Counted from the stretch's first letter, positions 17,139-25,052 are shown. The stretch is DNA of 64,000 nucleotides from Blastococcus haudaquaticus (GCF_900230285.1 NZ_OCNK01000003.1:62001-126000), one strand, 5' to 3'. The notes: a model not told the origin generated them from the letters alone. Numbers and translations are program-made.

Positions 17139-17193
17139 AGGACCCCGTCCTCCCCACCCCTCGCAAGCTCGGCGCGGGCCCCTGGACGGGGCC
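17137..17193 (+). repeat. Intergenic structured element, copy B
   Basis: It starts GAAGGACCCCGTCC in the methyltransferase stop codon, carries CTCGCAAGCTCG in the middle, and ends GGACGGGGCC. Pairing is GG/CC, bulged A, then eight pairs. Relative to copy A (11309-11367) two stem positions have swapped C-G for G-C on both sides. It may terminate the methyltransferase transcript. Confidence 0.65.
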
Positions 17194-17212
17194 GACACGG
17201 ACGACGCGCCCC

Positions 17213-17218
17213 TAGGCT
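17213..17218 (+). promoter_or_regulatory. -10 box for a leaderless TMEM175-like mRNA
   Basis: TAGGCT lies 8 nt upstream of the ATG at 17227, which has no ribosome-binding site. Transcription would start at or next to the A of the ATG. Confidence 0.5.
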
Positions 17219-17226
17219 CGCGGCGC

Positions 17227-17856
17227 ATGGACGGCGGAACCGACACCCCCAGCCGGGACGTGACGCGGCTGGTCAACCTGAGCGATGCGGTGGTGGCCAT
17301 CGCGGCCACGCTGCTCGTCCTGCCGCTGGTCGACCAGATCGACTCGATGCCCGGCGCGACGGTGGCGGAGATGCTCGGCGACGCCGGCCGGCAGTTCGGC
17401 GCCTTCGTGCTGAGCTTCGTCGTCGTCGGCCGGTTCTGGCTCATCCATCACGGCGTCTTCAACGACGTCCGCGAGATGACCGGGACGCTGTTCTGGCTGA
17501 ACCTCGTCTGGCTCATCGGCATCGTGTTCCTGCCGTACCCGACCGAGCTCATCGGGGTCGTGGACTCCGACGACGTGTGGGCGCCGGTGCTCTACATCGG
17601 GACGTTGGCCGTCACGACGCTGGCGGGGCTCGGCATGGACGCCGTCATCGCGCGGTCGCCGGAGATCCGGCACCCCGGAGCGGTCGGGGACCGCGACCTC
17701 GTGTCGGGGCTGGTGACGGTCGCGGTGCTGCTGCTGGCGCTCGTCCTCGCCCTCGTGGCGCCCCGTGTCGGGATGGCGTCGCTGCTCCTGCTCGTCGTCG
17801 CACCGGCCGTCAGCCGCCTCCTGTCACGCGGGCGGCGTCCCGACGGGGGGCGCTGA
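17227..17856 (+). CDS. DUF1211/TMEM175-like integral membrane protein
   Basis: A 209-residue membrane protein with about six hydrophobic helices. Helix 1 reads RLVNLSDAVVAIAATLLVLP, matching the (R)FSDAVxAIxxTLL signature of the TMEM175/DUF1211 family, prokaryotic members of which form potassium-permeable channels. The usual Phe before Ser-Asp is Leu here. The conserved helix-3 RFWLIHHGVF (W, H, H) is also present. The gene is probably leaderless, and its stop codon lies inside the left arm of a long terminator hairpin. Confidence 0.85.
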   Translation: MDGGTDTPSRDVTRLVNLSDAVVAIAATLLVLPLVDQIDSMPGATVAEMLGDAGRQFGAFVLSFVVVGRFWLIHHGVFNDVREMTGTLFWLNLVWLIGIVFLPYPTELIGVVDSDDVWAPVLYIGTLAVTTLAGLGMDAVIARSPEIRHPGAVGDRDLVSGLVTVAVLLLALVLALVAPRVGMASLLLLVVAPAVSRLLSRGRRPDGGR

Positions 17857-17892
17857 TGCGCAGTTCCGGGCCCGGGAACTGCGCATCAGCGC
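17850..17892. terminator. 18-bp inverted repeat between TMEM175-like and MerR genes
   Basis: Arms 17850-17867 and 17875-17892 are exact reverse complements around a 7-nt GGGCCCG loop. The left arm includes the TGA of the plus-strand gene; the minus-strand gene ends at 17909. A compact bidirectional terminator is likely. Confidence 0.7.
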
Positions 17893-17908
17893 ACAGTGGT
17901 GCCGTGCA

Positions 17909-18661
17909 TCAGCCCTGACGGGCGGCGTTGGCCTGGACGGCGGTGCTGACGTACTGCGCCAGGCCGGGTGCGATCCGCTCGTAGTACGCGGTGAACCGCT
18001 CGTCCTCGACGTACATCCGGCCCAGGCCGGCGTGCATCTCGGGAGAGCAGTCGTAGAAGTTCCGGCTGATCTGCTGCCGGTGCTCCTCCGCGGCGTCCAT
18101 CGCCCGCTCCGAGTCGGCCGGGACGCCGGCGTGCAGCGCCTCGGCGAAGCGACGCTCGACGGCGTCGCTCTCCGCCTTCACGCGCAGCCAGTCGTCCTTG
18201 GTCATGGCGCGGGTCCGCTGCTGGGACTGCGCCCAGGCCGCGGTGTCCCCCCACTTCTCCTCGGCCTCCGCGGCGTACTCCTCCGGCAGCCAGTCGCCGA
18301 ACACCTCGAACCGCTCCTCCGGGGTCAGTGACATCCCCATCGATCGTGCCTCCATCTCCTTCTCGACGGCCGCCACCATCGCCGACGTCCGGTCCAGCCG
18401 GTCCCGCAGCAACCGGTGCTGCCGGCGCAGGTGCGCCTCGGGATCGGCGGCCGGGTCGTCGAGCAGGGTCGCGACCTCCTCGAGGGGAAACCCGAGCTCG
18501 CGGTAGAGCAGCACCTGGTGCAGCCGATCCAGATCGGACGGCGAGTACTGCCGGTAGCCCGTCGCCGTCCGCCCGGACGGCGACAGCAGCCCGATCCGGT
18601 CGTAGTGGTGCAGCGTGCGCACCGTGACGCCGGCGAGTGCGGCGACCTGACCCACGTTCAC
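17909..18661 (-). CDS. MerR-family regulator with TipAS-like C-terminal domain
   Basis: A 250-residue regulator. Residues 1-70 are a MerR winged helix-turn-helix (VGQVAALAGVTVRTLHHYD, IGLLSPSGRTATGYRQYS), then a coiled-coil helix (about 78-115), then a TipAS/albicidin-binding-like domain from about residue 125 (the family drug-binding globin-like fold). GTG at 18661 is preceded by AGGAGGGAGGA. TipA-type proteins sense thiopeptides or other drugs and activate exporters or themselves. A perfect 17-bp palindrome 39 nt upstream is the likely operator, suggesting autoregulation. Confidence 0.9.
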   Translation of the reverse strand: MNVGQVAALAGVTVRTLHHYDRIGLLSPSGRTATGYRQYSPSDLDRLHQVLLYRELGFPLEEVATLLDDPAADPEAHLRRQHRLLRDRLDRTSAMVAAVEKEMEARSMGMSLTPEERFEVFGDWLPEEYAAEAEEKWGDTAAWAQSQQRTRAMTKDDWLRVKAESDAVERRFAEALHAGVPADSERAMDAAEEHRQQISRNFYDCSPEMHAGLGRMYVEDERFTAYYERIAPGLAQYVSTAVQANAARQG

Positions 18662-18699
18662 TCCGGTCCTCCCTCCTGTTGACGAGGAGAAGGGAACAG

Positions 18700-18716
18700 C
18701 CTGACGCAACGTCAGG
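18700..18716 (-). promoter_or_regulatory. MerR-type operator in the merR-like promoter
   Basis: CCTGACG-CAA-CGTCAGG is a perfect inverted repeat (7-bp arms, 3-nt centre). On the minus strand it lies between a -35-like TTGACC (just upstream, ending near 18715) and a poor -10 with the long 19-nt spacer typical of MerR-activated promoters. Confidence 0.65.
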
Positions 18717-18728
18717 GTCAAGCAGGAT

Positions 18729-20192
18729 TCAGGCGCGCGAGGTCCGCGTGCGCCGACGGGAGGCCTTGACGAGGTACATCGCGGCGTCGGCGGCGTGCAG
18801 CGCGGACTCCGGGGTGTCGTCAGCCGAGCAGACGGCGACGCCGATGCTGATGCCGACGGCGTAGCCGGTGCCGTCCGTGGTGCGCAGCGGTTCGGCGAAC
18901 GCCGCGGTCACCCGGTCGGCGATCTCCTGCGCCACCTCCTCGTCGCGCACGCTGGGGCAGAGGACGACGAACTCGTCCCCGCCGATGCGGGCCACCGTGT
19001 CGCCGGGGCGCACGGCCGACTCCAGCCGCCGCCCGGCCTCGGCCAGCACCTCGTCCCCGACCGCGTGGCCGGCCGTGTCGTTCACCGGCTTGAAGCCGTC
19101 GAGGTCGCAGTAGAGGAGCGCGGCCGGCTGGAGCGCCCGGCGGGCGGCGGACAGCGACTGCTCGAGCCGGTCGAGCAGCAGGCTGCGGTTGGGCAGCCCG
19201 GTCAGCGGGTCGTGCAGGGCCGCGGTGCGCAGGGCCTCCTCCAGCTTCCGCTGGGCGGTGATGTCGATCATGGTGACCAGGGCCCCGAGCAGCTGGTCGT
19301 CCTCGTCGCGGATCGTGGCGCCCGAGGCGGACAGGAGCCGGAGGGGCTGACCGGGGGCGGAGAGCCCCATCTCGGCGTCGGAGACCCGGCCCTCGCGGTA
19401 GACGCGGGTCAGGGGCACGCGGTCGGCGGGGAGCGGATCGCCCTTCCCGTCGGTGATGCAGAAGCTCGTGGGCAGGTCCTCGACGGCCACGGTCGGGTCG
19501 GCGTCGAGACCGTGCCATTCGCGGCTGACCTGGTTGAACAGCTCGACGCGCCCCTCGGCGTCGCCCGCGACGATCCCGACGGGCAGGGCCTCGAGCAGCG
19601 CACGGATGAACGCCTCGGACCGGACGAGGTCGGCGTGCGCGCGCTCCATGCCGACCCGGGCCACCTGGGCGGCGGCCGCCACGTCGGCCAGCTGCCCGGC
19701 CTGCTGCCGGGAGCGGAACAGCGAGACGGTGACGGCGGCGAGGTCGTCGAGGCGGTCGCACTCGGCCTGGGTGAACTCGTGCGGCTCCTCGTCGAAGACG
19801 CTCAGCGCCCCCAGCAGGACGTCGTCCACCACGATCGGCGCGCTCGCGTAGGCGCGCACGCGGCCGCGACGGCCGTCGACCCAGGGGTTGCCGGCGAACT
19901 CCGGTTCGGCGGCGAGGTCGGCCACGGCCTGGGTGCCGGAGCCGCGCTGGGCCAGGGCCGCGCCGATGGACTCGTCCCGCGGCGAGGCGGCGCCGCGGAA
20001 GCCGTGGGCGGCGAGCGCGTGCTTGACCGGCGTGTCGAGGGTGTTGACGGCGGCGCAGCGCAGGCCGGCCACCGCGGCGGCGATCCGCACGATGCCGTCC
20101 AGTTCGGCGTCCGCGCTCATGCCGGGGACGCCGAACTCGTGCACGAACGCGGGCTGGCGTGCCCGCGCGTGCTGCCGTCCGGTCGTCGTCAC
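18729..20192 (-). CDS. GAF-PAS-GGDEF diguanylate cyclase
   Basis: A 487-residue soluble signalling protein. A GAF domain (about 30-165), a PAS domain (about 190-310, LLEALPVGIVAGDAEGRVEL) and a GGDEF domain (325-480) with intact GGDEF at 404-408 and DPLTGLPNRSLL. No EAL domain. It should make cyclic di-GMP from two GTP in response to a GAF/PAS-sensed signal. The GTG at 20192 is chosen because AGGAGG lies 8 nt upstream; an in-frame GTG at 20198 would leave only 2 nt. Confidence 0.92.
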   Translation of the reverse strand: MTTTGRQHARARQPAFVHEFGVPGMSADAELDGIVRIAAAVAGLRCAAVNTLDTPVKHALAAHGFRGAASPRDESIGAALAQRGSGTQAVADLAAEPEFAGNPWVDGRRGRVRAYASAPIVVDDVLLGALSVFDEEPHEFTQAECDRLDDLAAVTVSLFRSRQQAGQLADVAAAAQVARVGMERAHADLVRSEAFIRALLEALPVGIVAGDAEGRVELFNQVSREWHGLDADPTVAVEDLPTSFCITDGKGDPLPADRVPLTRVYREGRVSDAEMGLSAPGQPLRLLSASGATIRDEDDQLLGALVTMIDITAQRKLEEALRTAALHDPLTGLPNRSLLLDRLEQSLSAARRALQPAALLYCDLDGFKPVNDTAGHAVGDEVLAEAGRRLESAVRPGDTVARIGGDEFVVLCPSVRDEEVAQEIADRVTAAFAEPLRTTDGTGYAVGISIGVAVCSADDTPESALHAADAAMYLVKASRRRTRTSRA

Positions 20193-20299
20193 GTCCACTG
20201 CCTCCTGGCACGGCACCCCTCGTGGGTCCGTCTCGGTTCCGGGAACGGCAGGACTCGGTGTCGAGTTGAGGCGAGTCCCCCCATGGGGTGCCTGGCCGC

Positions 20300-20896
20300 T
20301 CAGCCGGTGAGGGCGCGGACGGTCTCGACGACGGCGAAGACCGCGAAGACGACGAAGAGCACGGCGGCGACCCGGCGGATGAGCGCGATGGGCAGCCGGT
20401 CGGCGAGCTTCTTCCCCAGGAAGACGGCGAGGCCGGAGACGACGAGCAGCGCGGCCCATGCGCCGATGAACACCGACAACGGCTCGTCGTAGCGCGCCGC
20501 GAGGCCGGCGGTGGCCAGCTGCGAGAGGTCGCCCCACTCGGCGGCGAACAGGACGCCGAAGGAGATGGCGGCCACGCGGAGGAACGAGGTGCCCTCCCTG
20601 GTCTCGTCCAGGTCCTCGTCCTCGGGCCCGCTGTTCGCGCTGCGCCACAGGATGACCGCGCCCACGAGGAAGAGCACCGCGACGACACCGCTCACCAGCG
20701 CCTCGGGAAGCAGGGAGAGCAGCGAGCCGGCGGTGACCGCGATCGCGACCTGGAGGCCGAACGCCGCGCCGACGCCGACGAACACCGGCAGCGGTGGGAA
20801 GCGGGTGGCGAGCACCAGGCTGGCGAACAGCGTCTTGTCCGGCAGCTCGACGGGGAGCACCAGGATGAACGCCGTCGCGATGACGGACAGGACCAC
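20300..20896 (-). CDS. Gdt1/TMEM165 (UPF0016) family Mn2+/Ca2+ exporter
   Basis: A 198-residue membrane protein with six predicted helices in two repeats. The two family motifs are ELPDKT (helix 1) and EWGDLSQ (second repeat), the acidic sites for divalent-cation transport. Bacterial members export manganese. GTG at 20896 with GGAGGAGA upstream. The 5' leader carries a manganese-sensing riboswitch-like structure whose downstream hairpin overlaps this ribosome site, which supports Mn2+ as substrate. Confidence 0.9.
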   Translation of the reverse strand: MVLSVIATAFILVLPVELPDKTLFASLVLATRFPPLPVFVGVGAAFGLQVAIAVTAGSLLSLLPEALVSGVVAVLFLVGAVILWRSANSGPEDEDLDETREGTSFLRVAAISFGVLFAAEWGDLSQLATAGLAARYDEPLSVFIGAWAALLVVSGLAVFLGKKLADRLPIALIRRVAAVLFVVFAVFAVVETVRALTG

Positions 20897-20906
20897 GGGA
20901 CTTCTC

Positions 20907-21068
20907 CTCCGCTGGGCGCTGCCGGGCGGAGACAGGGACGGCCTCCGACCGGGCAGCGCAGGGCTGCTGGTCGAAGGTCTCGCCCATCCACGAGGACGTG
21001 GACCCGCTGACCGGGCGCCCCGGGGGGCGCCAGCATGTCGACCAGCGGACGGGGGGCTACTCCCCTTC
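20907..21068 (-). promoter_or_regulatory. yybP-ykoY-like manganese riboswitch upstream of the exporter
   Basis: On the minus strand, AAGGGGAGTAGC (about 21066-21055) and GGGCGAGACCTTCGACC (about 20986-20970) are the two hallmark loops of the yybP-ykoY aptamer, about 80 nt apart. CGACC then pairs with GGTCG near 20945. Just downstream, CTCCGC (20931-20926) can pair with GCGGAG (20912-20907), which contains the exporter's Shine-Dalgarno, an obvious on/off hairpin. A -10-like TACCCT (21082-21077) would start transcription near 21070, right at the aptamer. Confidence 0.82.
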
Positions 21069-21118
21069 GCCACGTGAGGGTAGCGAGAAAACGGCTGCGG
21101 GAGCGCCGCTGCCGGAGT

Positions 21119-21145
21119 TAGCCTCCGCACATGCCGTTCCGTTGA
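21119..21145 (+). other. -10 box and 4-codon leaderless ORF in frame with the MFS gene
   Basis: TAGCCT (21119-21124) lies 6 nt before ATG 21131. That ATG reads Met-Pro-Phe-Arg then TGA (21143-21145), and the same frame continues open into the MFS gene (RLAPNTLPPAARPLARLAVG). It is either a tiny leader peptide or a true start interrupted by a nonsense codon. Confidence 0.5.
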
Positions 21146-21199
21146 CGCCTCGCACCGAACACCCTCCCGCCCGCTGCCCGGCCGCTCGCCCGCCTGGCC

Positions 21200-22309
21200 G
21201 TGGGCTGGGCCGCGCTGTCCGAGCTGGTGCCCCTCTATCCGCTCTACGCACTGCTGTTCCTCGACACCGGGCTCTCCGGCGCGCAGATCTCGCTGCTCTT
21301 CGCCGTATGGTCGGTGACCTCCTTCGTCACCGAGGTGCCCGCCGGGGTCCTCGCCGACCGGTGGTCGCGGCGGGGCGTCGTGGTGCTGGCCGGGGTCCTG
21401 CAGGCGGCCGCGTTCGCCGTCTGGACGGCGGCGCCCGAGGCGTGGGCCTTCGCGGTCGGCTTCGTCGTCTGGGGTGTCTCCGGCGCGCTCGTCTCCGGAG
21501 CGAGCGAGGCGCTGGTCTACGACGGCCTGGTCGCCGTCGGCGCCGGGGACAGCTACGCCCGGGTCAACGGCTGGATGACCTCCGCGGAGCTGCTCGTCCA
21601 GGTGCCGACGGCGTTCGCCGCCGGCGCCCTGTTCGCCGTCGGCGGGTACGAGCTCGTGGGCTGGGCGAGCGTGGTCGCCTGCCTGGCCGCCGCCGCGCTC
21701 GCGCTGCGGTTCCCCGAGGCGCCCCGGACGACGGACGACGACGAGGAGGAGGAGCCGCTGCGCCGGGGCGTCGTCGAGGCGCTCCGGTCCCCGAGCCTGC
21801 GGGTGCTGGTGCTCGCCGTGGCGCTGGTCGGCGGCCTGGACGCGATCGAGGAGTACTTCCCCGTCCTCGCCGGCGACTGGGGCGTCCCGACCACCGCCGT
21901 CCCGGTGGCGGTCCTGGTGATCGCCCTCGCCGGTGCCGCCGGTGCGGCGCTGGGCGGCCGGGCCGACCGGCTCCCCGGGAACGCGTTGCTCGGGCTGCTG
22001 GTCGCCGCGGCCGGCTGCCTCTCCCTCGCCGCGGTGTGGGCCCGTCCGGCCGCGCTCGGCGCGGTCGCGATCTTCTACGCCCTCTACCTGGCGGTGCTCG
22101 TCGTCGCCGAGGCGCGGCTGCAGGAGGGCATCGCCAGCCGGCACCGGGCGACGATCACCTCCGTCGCGGGGCTGGGCATCGAGGTCGCCTCGCTGCTGGT
22201 CTTCGCCGCGTGGGCACTGGCGGGACCGTTCGCGGTGGTGGCGCTGGTACTGGCCGTGGTCCCCGTCGTCCGGGCGGGCCTGCGGACGAGCGGCCCCGTC
22301 CACCGCTGA
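21200..22309 (+). CDS. Major facilitator superfamily transporter
   Basis: A 369-residue MFS protein with about eleven to twelve hydrophobic helices. It has the loop 2-3 signature GVLADRWSRRGVVV and an acidic cytoplasmic loop (TTDDDEEEEPLRRG) between halves. The substrate is unknown. The first usable start after the in-frame TGA is GTG 21200, but this has no ribosome-binding site and cuts close to helix 1, while a promoter-linked ATG exists at 21131 upstream of the TGA. The gene may therefore be mutated, initiated weakly at 21200, or carry a base error. Confidence 0.82.
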   Translation: MGWAALSELVPLYPLYALLFLDTGLSGAQISLLFAVWSVTSFVTEVPAGVLADRWSRRGVVVLAGVLQAAAFAVWTAAPEAWAFAVGFVVWGVSGALVSGASEALVYDGLVAVGAGDSYARVNGWMTSAELLVQVPTAFAAGALFAVGGYELVGWASVVACLAAAALALRFPEAPRTTDDDEEEEPLRRGVVEALRSPSLRVLVLAVALVGGLDAIEEYFPVLAGDWGVPTTAVPVAVLVIALAGAAGAALGGRADRLPGNALLGLLVAAAGCLSLAAVWARPAALGAVAIFYALYLAVLVVAEARLQEGIASRHRATITSVAGLGIEVASLLVFAAWALAGPFAVVALVLAVVPVVRAGLRTSGPVHR

Positions 22310-22398
22310 GCCCGCCGGACGGGTGTGCGCGGGCGAGGTGCCGTGCCAGACTCCCCGCGGCCGGGGCCCCGGCCCTGATCCCGACGGAGGGAAGTGCG

Positions 22399-23079
22399 AT
22401 GACCGCCACGCTGGTCCTCGTCCACGGTGCCTGGCACGGCTCCTGGTGCTGGGCGGAGCTCCTCGACGCGCTCGGGAACGTGCCGGTCACGACCGTCGAC
22501 CTGCCCAGCGTGGGGGACGACCCGACCGCGCTGGGCGACCTGTACGCCGACGCGGCGGCGGTCCGGTCGGTGCTGTCCGGGATCGAGGGGCCGACCGTGG
22601 TGCTGGGGCACTCCTACGGCGGAGCGGTGATCACCGAGGCGGTCACCGCCGACAGCGGCGTCGCGCACCTGGTCTACCTGTGCGCCTTCCTCCTGGACGA
22701 GGGGGACTCCCTGCTCGGTGCCGTCGGTGGGAACCCGCCCCCGTGGTGGGACGTCCGTGGCGACCACGTCGCGGTGAGGACGCCGGCGGAGGTCTTCTAC
22801 AACGGGGTCTCCCCAGAGCTGACCGAGCGGTCGGTCGCCCGCGTCGCGTCGCACTCCCTGGCCGCCTTCGAGCAGCCGCTGACGAACGCCGCGTGGAAGG
22901 TGGTGCCCAGCACCTACGTGGTCGCCGAGCAGGACCAGGCCATCCCCGCGTTCGCGCAGGAGGCGATGGCCCAGCGGGCCGGCGAGGTGCTCCGGATGGA
23001 CACCGGCCACTCGCCGTTCCTCGCGCAGCCCCAGGCGCTCGCGGCGCTGCTGCGCCCGATCCTCGACCGGGCCGGCTGA
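22399..23079 (+). CDS. Alpha/beta-fold hydrolase
   Basis: A 226-residue hydrolase similar to the MhpC/esterase-like group. The oxyanion region LVHGAWHGSWCWAEL is near the N-terminus, the nucleophile elbow GHSYGG (about 74-79), and a terminal His in MDTGHSPFLAQP. The acid is probably Asp in VVAEQDQAIP. ATG at 22399 follows GGAGGG. Substrate unknown. It converges with the AraC gene, only 4 nt apart. Confidence 0.87.
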   Translation: MTATLVLVHGAWHGSWCWAELLDALGNVPVTTVDLPSVGDDPTALGDLYADAAAVRSVLSGIEGPTVVLGHSYGGAVITEAVTADSGVAHLVYLCAFLLDEGDSLLGAVGGNPPPWWDVRGDHVAVRTPAEVFYNGVSPELTERSVARVASHSLAAFEQPLTNAAWKVVPSTYVVAEQDQAIPAFAQEAMAQRAGEVLRMDTGHSPFLAQPQALAALLRPILDRAG

Positions 23080-23083
23080 GCCG

Positions 23084-23944
23084 CTAGGGAGCCGCTCGCG
23101 CCCGCTGGAGGTAGGCCGACGGCGTCATGCCGACGACGGCGCGGAAGTCGCGGCTGAAGTGCGCCTGGTCGAACCAGCCTAGGGACGCCGCCAGGCCGGC
23201 CAGGTCCTGCACCTCCCCCGCGTCCATCGCGGCGGCGGCGTCCTGCAGCCGGTAGCGGGCCAGCACCGCCTTGGGGCTCACCCCGACGTAGCCGGCGAAC
23301 AGCCGCTGGAGCGAGCGCACGCCGAGGCCGCCCAGCGCCGCGACCTGGTCGACGCGGACAAGCCCGCGGTCGGAGATCATCGCGCCGATCAGCCCCAGCA
23401 GGTCGAGGTAGGCGTCCGGCGGATCCGTCGCCAGCGGCGCGAGGGCGCTGTCGAGGGCGGCGGCGCGGTCGTCGTCGTCCTCCGGTGCGGTCACCTCGGC
23501 CAGCAACCGGGCTGCCGGGACCCGGAGCTGGTCGCCCAGCGGCGCCACGGTGTTGCGCCCCGGAAGGGCGCCGGTGAGGGCGGTGAACCCGCCGGGGCGG
23601 AACTTCACCGCGGTCACCCGGCCGGCACCGGTCAGGTCGACGGTGAACCGCCGGGTGACGACGCCGTGCACGAGCACCGCGGGCATCTCGAAGCCGAAGC
23701 GCGGTTCGGTGCCGGACTCCACCGACACGTTCACGCTGGGGTGGCTCAGCACCTCCGACCGGAAGGGCGGCCTGCCGGTCAGGTCCCAGCGCACCGACCA
23801 GTACCGCTCGACGAAGGGCCGCAGCCCCTCGCTCACCGGCGCGTCGCGGCGCAGGTCGGCCTGCTCGGCGGTCTCGGCCGGGCGGAGGACGCCGCGCAGG
23901 GACGACGCCCGGTCGAGGGTTGTCGCGTTCTTCCAAGACGCCAC
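23084..23944 (-). CDS. AraC-family transcriptional regulator
   Basis: A 286-residue regulator with an unclassified N-terminal sensor (ERYWSVRWDLTGRPPFRSEV, a DUF6597-like start) and a C-terminal AraC DNA-binding domain (VDQVAALGGLGVRSLQRLFA; GWFDQAHFSRDFRAVVGMTP). GTG at 23944 has no ribosome site but has TAGGCT 6 nt upstream, implying a leaderless mRNA. It is divergent from the VOC gene, which it may control. Confidence 0.88.
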   Translation of the reverse strand: MASWKNATTLDRASSLRGVLRPAETAEQADLRRDAPVSEGLRPFVERYWSVRWDLTGRPPFRSEVLSHPSVNVSVESGTEPRFGFEMPAVLVHGVVTRRFTVDLTGAGRVTAVKFRPGGFTALTGALPGRNTVAPLGDQLRVPAARLLAEVTAPEDDDDRAAALDSALAPLATDPPDAYLDLLGLIGAMISDRGLVRVDQVAALGGLGVRSLQRLFAGYVGVSPKAVLARYRLQDAAAAMDAGEVQDLAGLAASLGWFDQAHFSRDFRAVVGMTPSAYLQRARAAP

Positions 23945-23950
23945 GGCAGC

Positions 23951-23960
23951 AGCCTAGGCA
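23951..23960. promoter_or_regulatory. Overlapping divergent -10 boxes for araC-like and VOC genes
   Basis: The stretch AGCCTAGGCA contains TAGGCT on the minus strand (23956-23951, 6 nt before the GTG at 23944) and TAGGCA on the plus strand (23955-23960, 11 nt before the ATG at 23972). The centre CCTAGG is self-complementary, so RNA polymerase can load in only one direction at a time. Confidence 0.5.
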
Positions 23961-23971
23961 GCATCGGGGAC

Positions 23972-24445
23972 ATGACGATCACGAATGGCAAGCCCGAGGG
24001 CTACACGACCCTGACCCCGTTCCTGGTCTGCTCCCCGGCGGCCGAGGCCATCCGCTTCTACGAGGACGTGTTCGGCGCGACGCTGGTCAGCCGGATGGAC
24101 GGTCCCGGTGACACGGTCATGCACGCCGAACTCGACCTCGGGGACGGCCGCCTGCAGCTGTCCGACCCGAACGAGCAGTTCGGCCTCGTCGTCCCGGACC
24201 GGTCGGGTGACGCCGTCAGCGGCTCGACCTGCATCTACGTGCCCGACGTGGACGCCGTCTTCGCGAAAGCCGTCGAGCGCGGGGCAACCGTCCGCGAGAA
24301 GCCCGACACCTTCGTCACCGGCGACCGGTTCGCCTCCATCTACGACCCGTTCGGCCACCGCTGGGCGGTCATGACCAAGGTCGAGGACGTCAGCCCCGAG
24401 GAAGCGGAGCGGCGGCTGGCCGAGTGGGGCGCCCAGCAGGGCTGA
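23972..24445 (+). CDS. VOC/glyoxalase-like (PhnB-type) protein
   Basis: A 157-residue vicinal-oxygen-chelate protein: TPFLVCSPAAEAIRFYEDVF, HAELDLGDGRLQLSD and DPFGHRWAVMTKVEDVS. The pattern matches the PhnB/YdhR-like glyoxalase fold proteins, often of unknown substrate and sometimes resistance related. Its last 56 nt overlap the convergent YczE-like gene. Confidence 0.87.
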   Translation: MTITNGKPEGYTTLTPFLVCSPAAEAIRFYEDVFGATLVSRMDGPGDTVMHAELDLGDGRLQLSDPNEQFGLVVPDRSGDAVSGSTCIYVPDVDAVFAKAVERGATVREKPDTFVTGDRFASIYDPFGHRWAVMTKVEDVSPEEAERRLAEWGAQQG

Positions 24446-25052
24446 CAGAGAGCAGCGGCAGCAGGACCTGCACCAGCGGACCGATCGCCACCGCGTAGAG
24501 GACGGTGCCGATCCCGAGCGTGCCGCCGAGCAGCCAGCCGACGGCCACGACGGCGACCTCGATGGACGTACGGACCAGCCGCACCGACCGGCCGGTGCGC
24601 CGGACGAGACCGGTCATCAGCCCGTCGCGGGGACCGGGGCCCAGGTGCACCCCGATGTAGGCCGCGGTGGCGACGCCGTTCAGCAGGATCCCGGCGACCA
24701 GGAAGCCGGCCCGAGCGGGGAGGGACGTGGGGTCGGGCAGGACCGCGAGCGTCGCGTCCAGGACGAGCCCGAGGACGACGACGTTGCTGACCGTCCCCAG
24801 GCCCGGTCGCTGGCGGAGGGGGAGCCAGGCGAGCAGCACCAGCGCCCCGACGGCGATCGCCACGGTGCCGATGGACCGGTCCAGCCGGTCCGCGAGCCCC
24901 TGGTGCAGCACGTCCCACGGCATGTTGCCCAAGGTCGAGGTGACGATCAGCGCCATCGAGACGCCGTAGAGCGCCAGACCCGCGTAGAGCTGGACGAGGC
25001 GGCGGGGCAGTTGCCGACCGGTGGACTGGAGCACCTCCCGAGTTTCGCGCAT
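24390..25052 (-). CDS. YczE/YyaS-like integral membrane protein
   Basis: A 220-residue membrane protein of about five helices. LYGVSMALIVTSTLGNMPWD and GTVLYAVAIGPLVQVLLPL match the YczE family (UPF0750-related), which has no firmly assigned function. It overlaps the convergent VOC gene by 56 nt; its Pro/Ala-rich C-terminus (PAGRPTRPAAAPLPRG) is encoded there. ATG at 25052. Confidence 0.83.
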   Translation of the reverse strand: MRETREVLQSTGRQLPRRLVQLYAGLALYGVSMALIVTSTLGNMPWDVLHQGLADRLDRSIGTVAIAVGALVLLAWLPLRQRPGLGTVSNVVVLGLVLDATLAVLPDPTSLPARAGFLVAGILLNGVATAAYIGVHLGPGPRDGLMTGLVRRTGRSVRLVRTSIEVAVVAVGWLLGGTLGIGTVLYAVAIGPLVQVLLPLLSVSPAGRPTRPAAAPLPRG

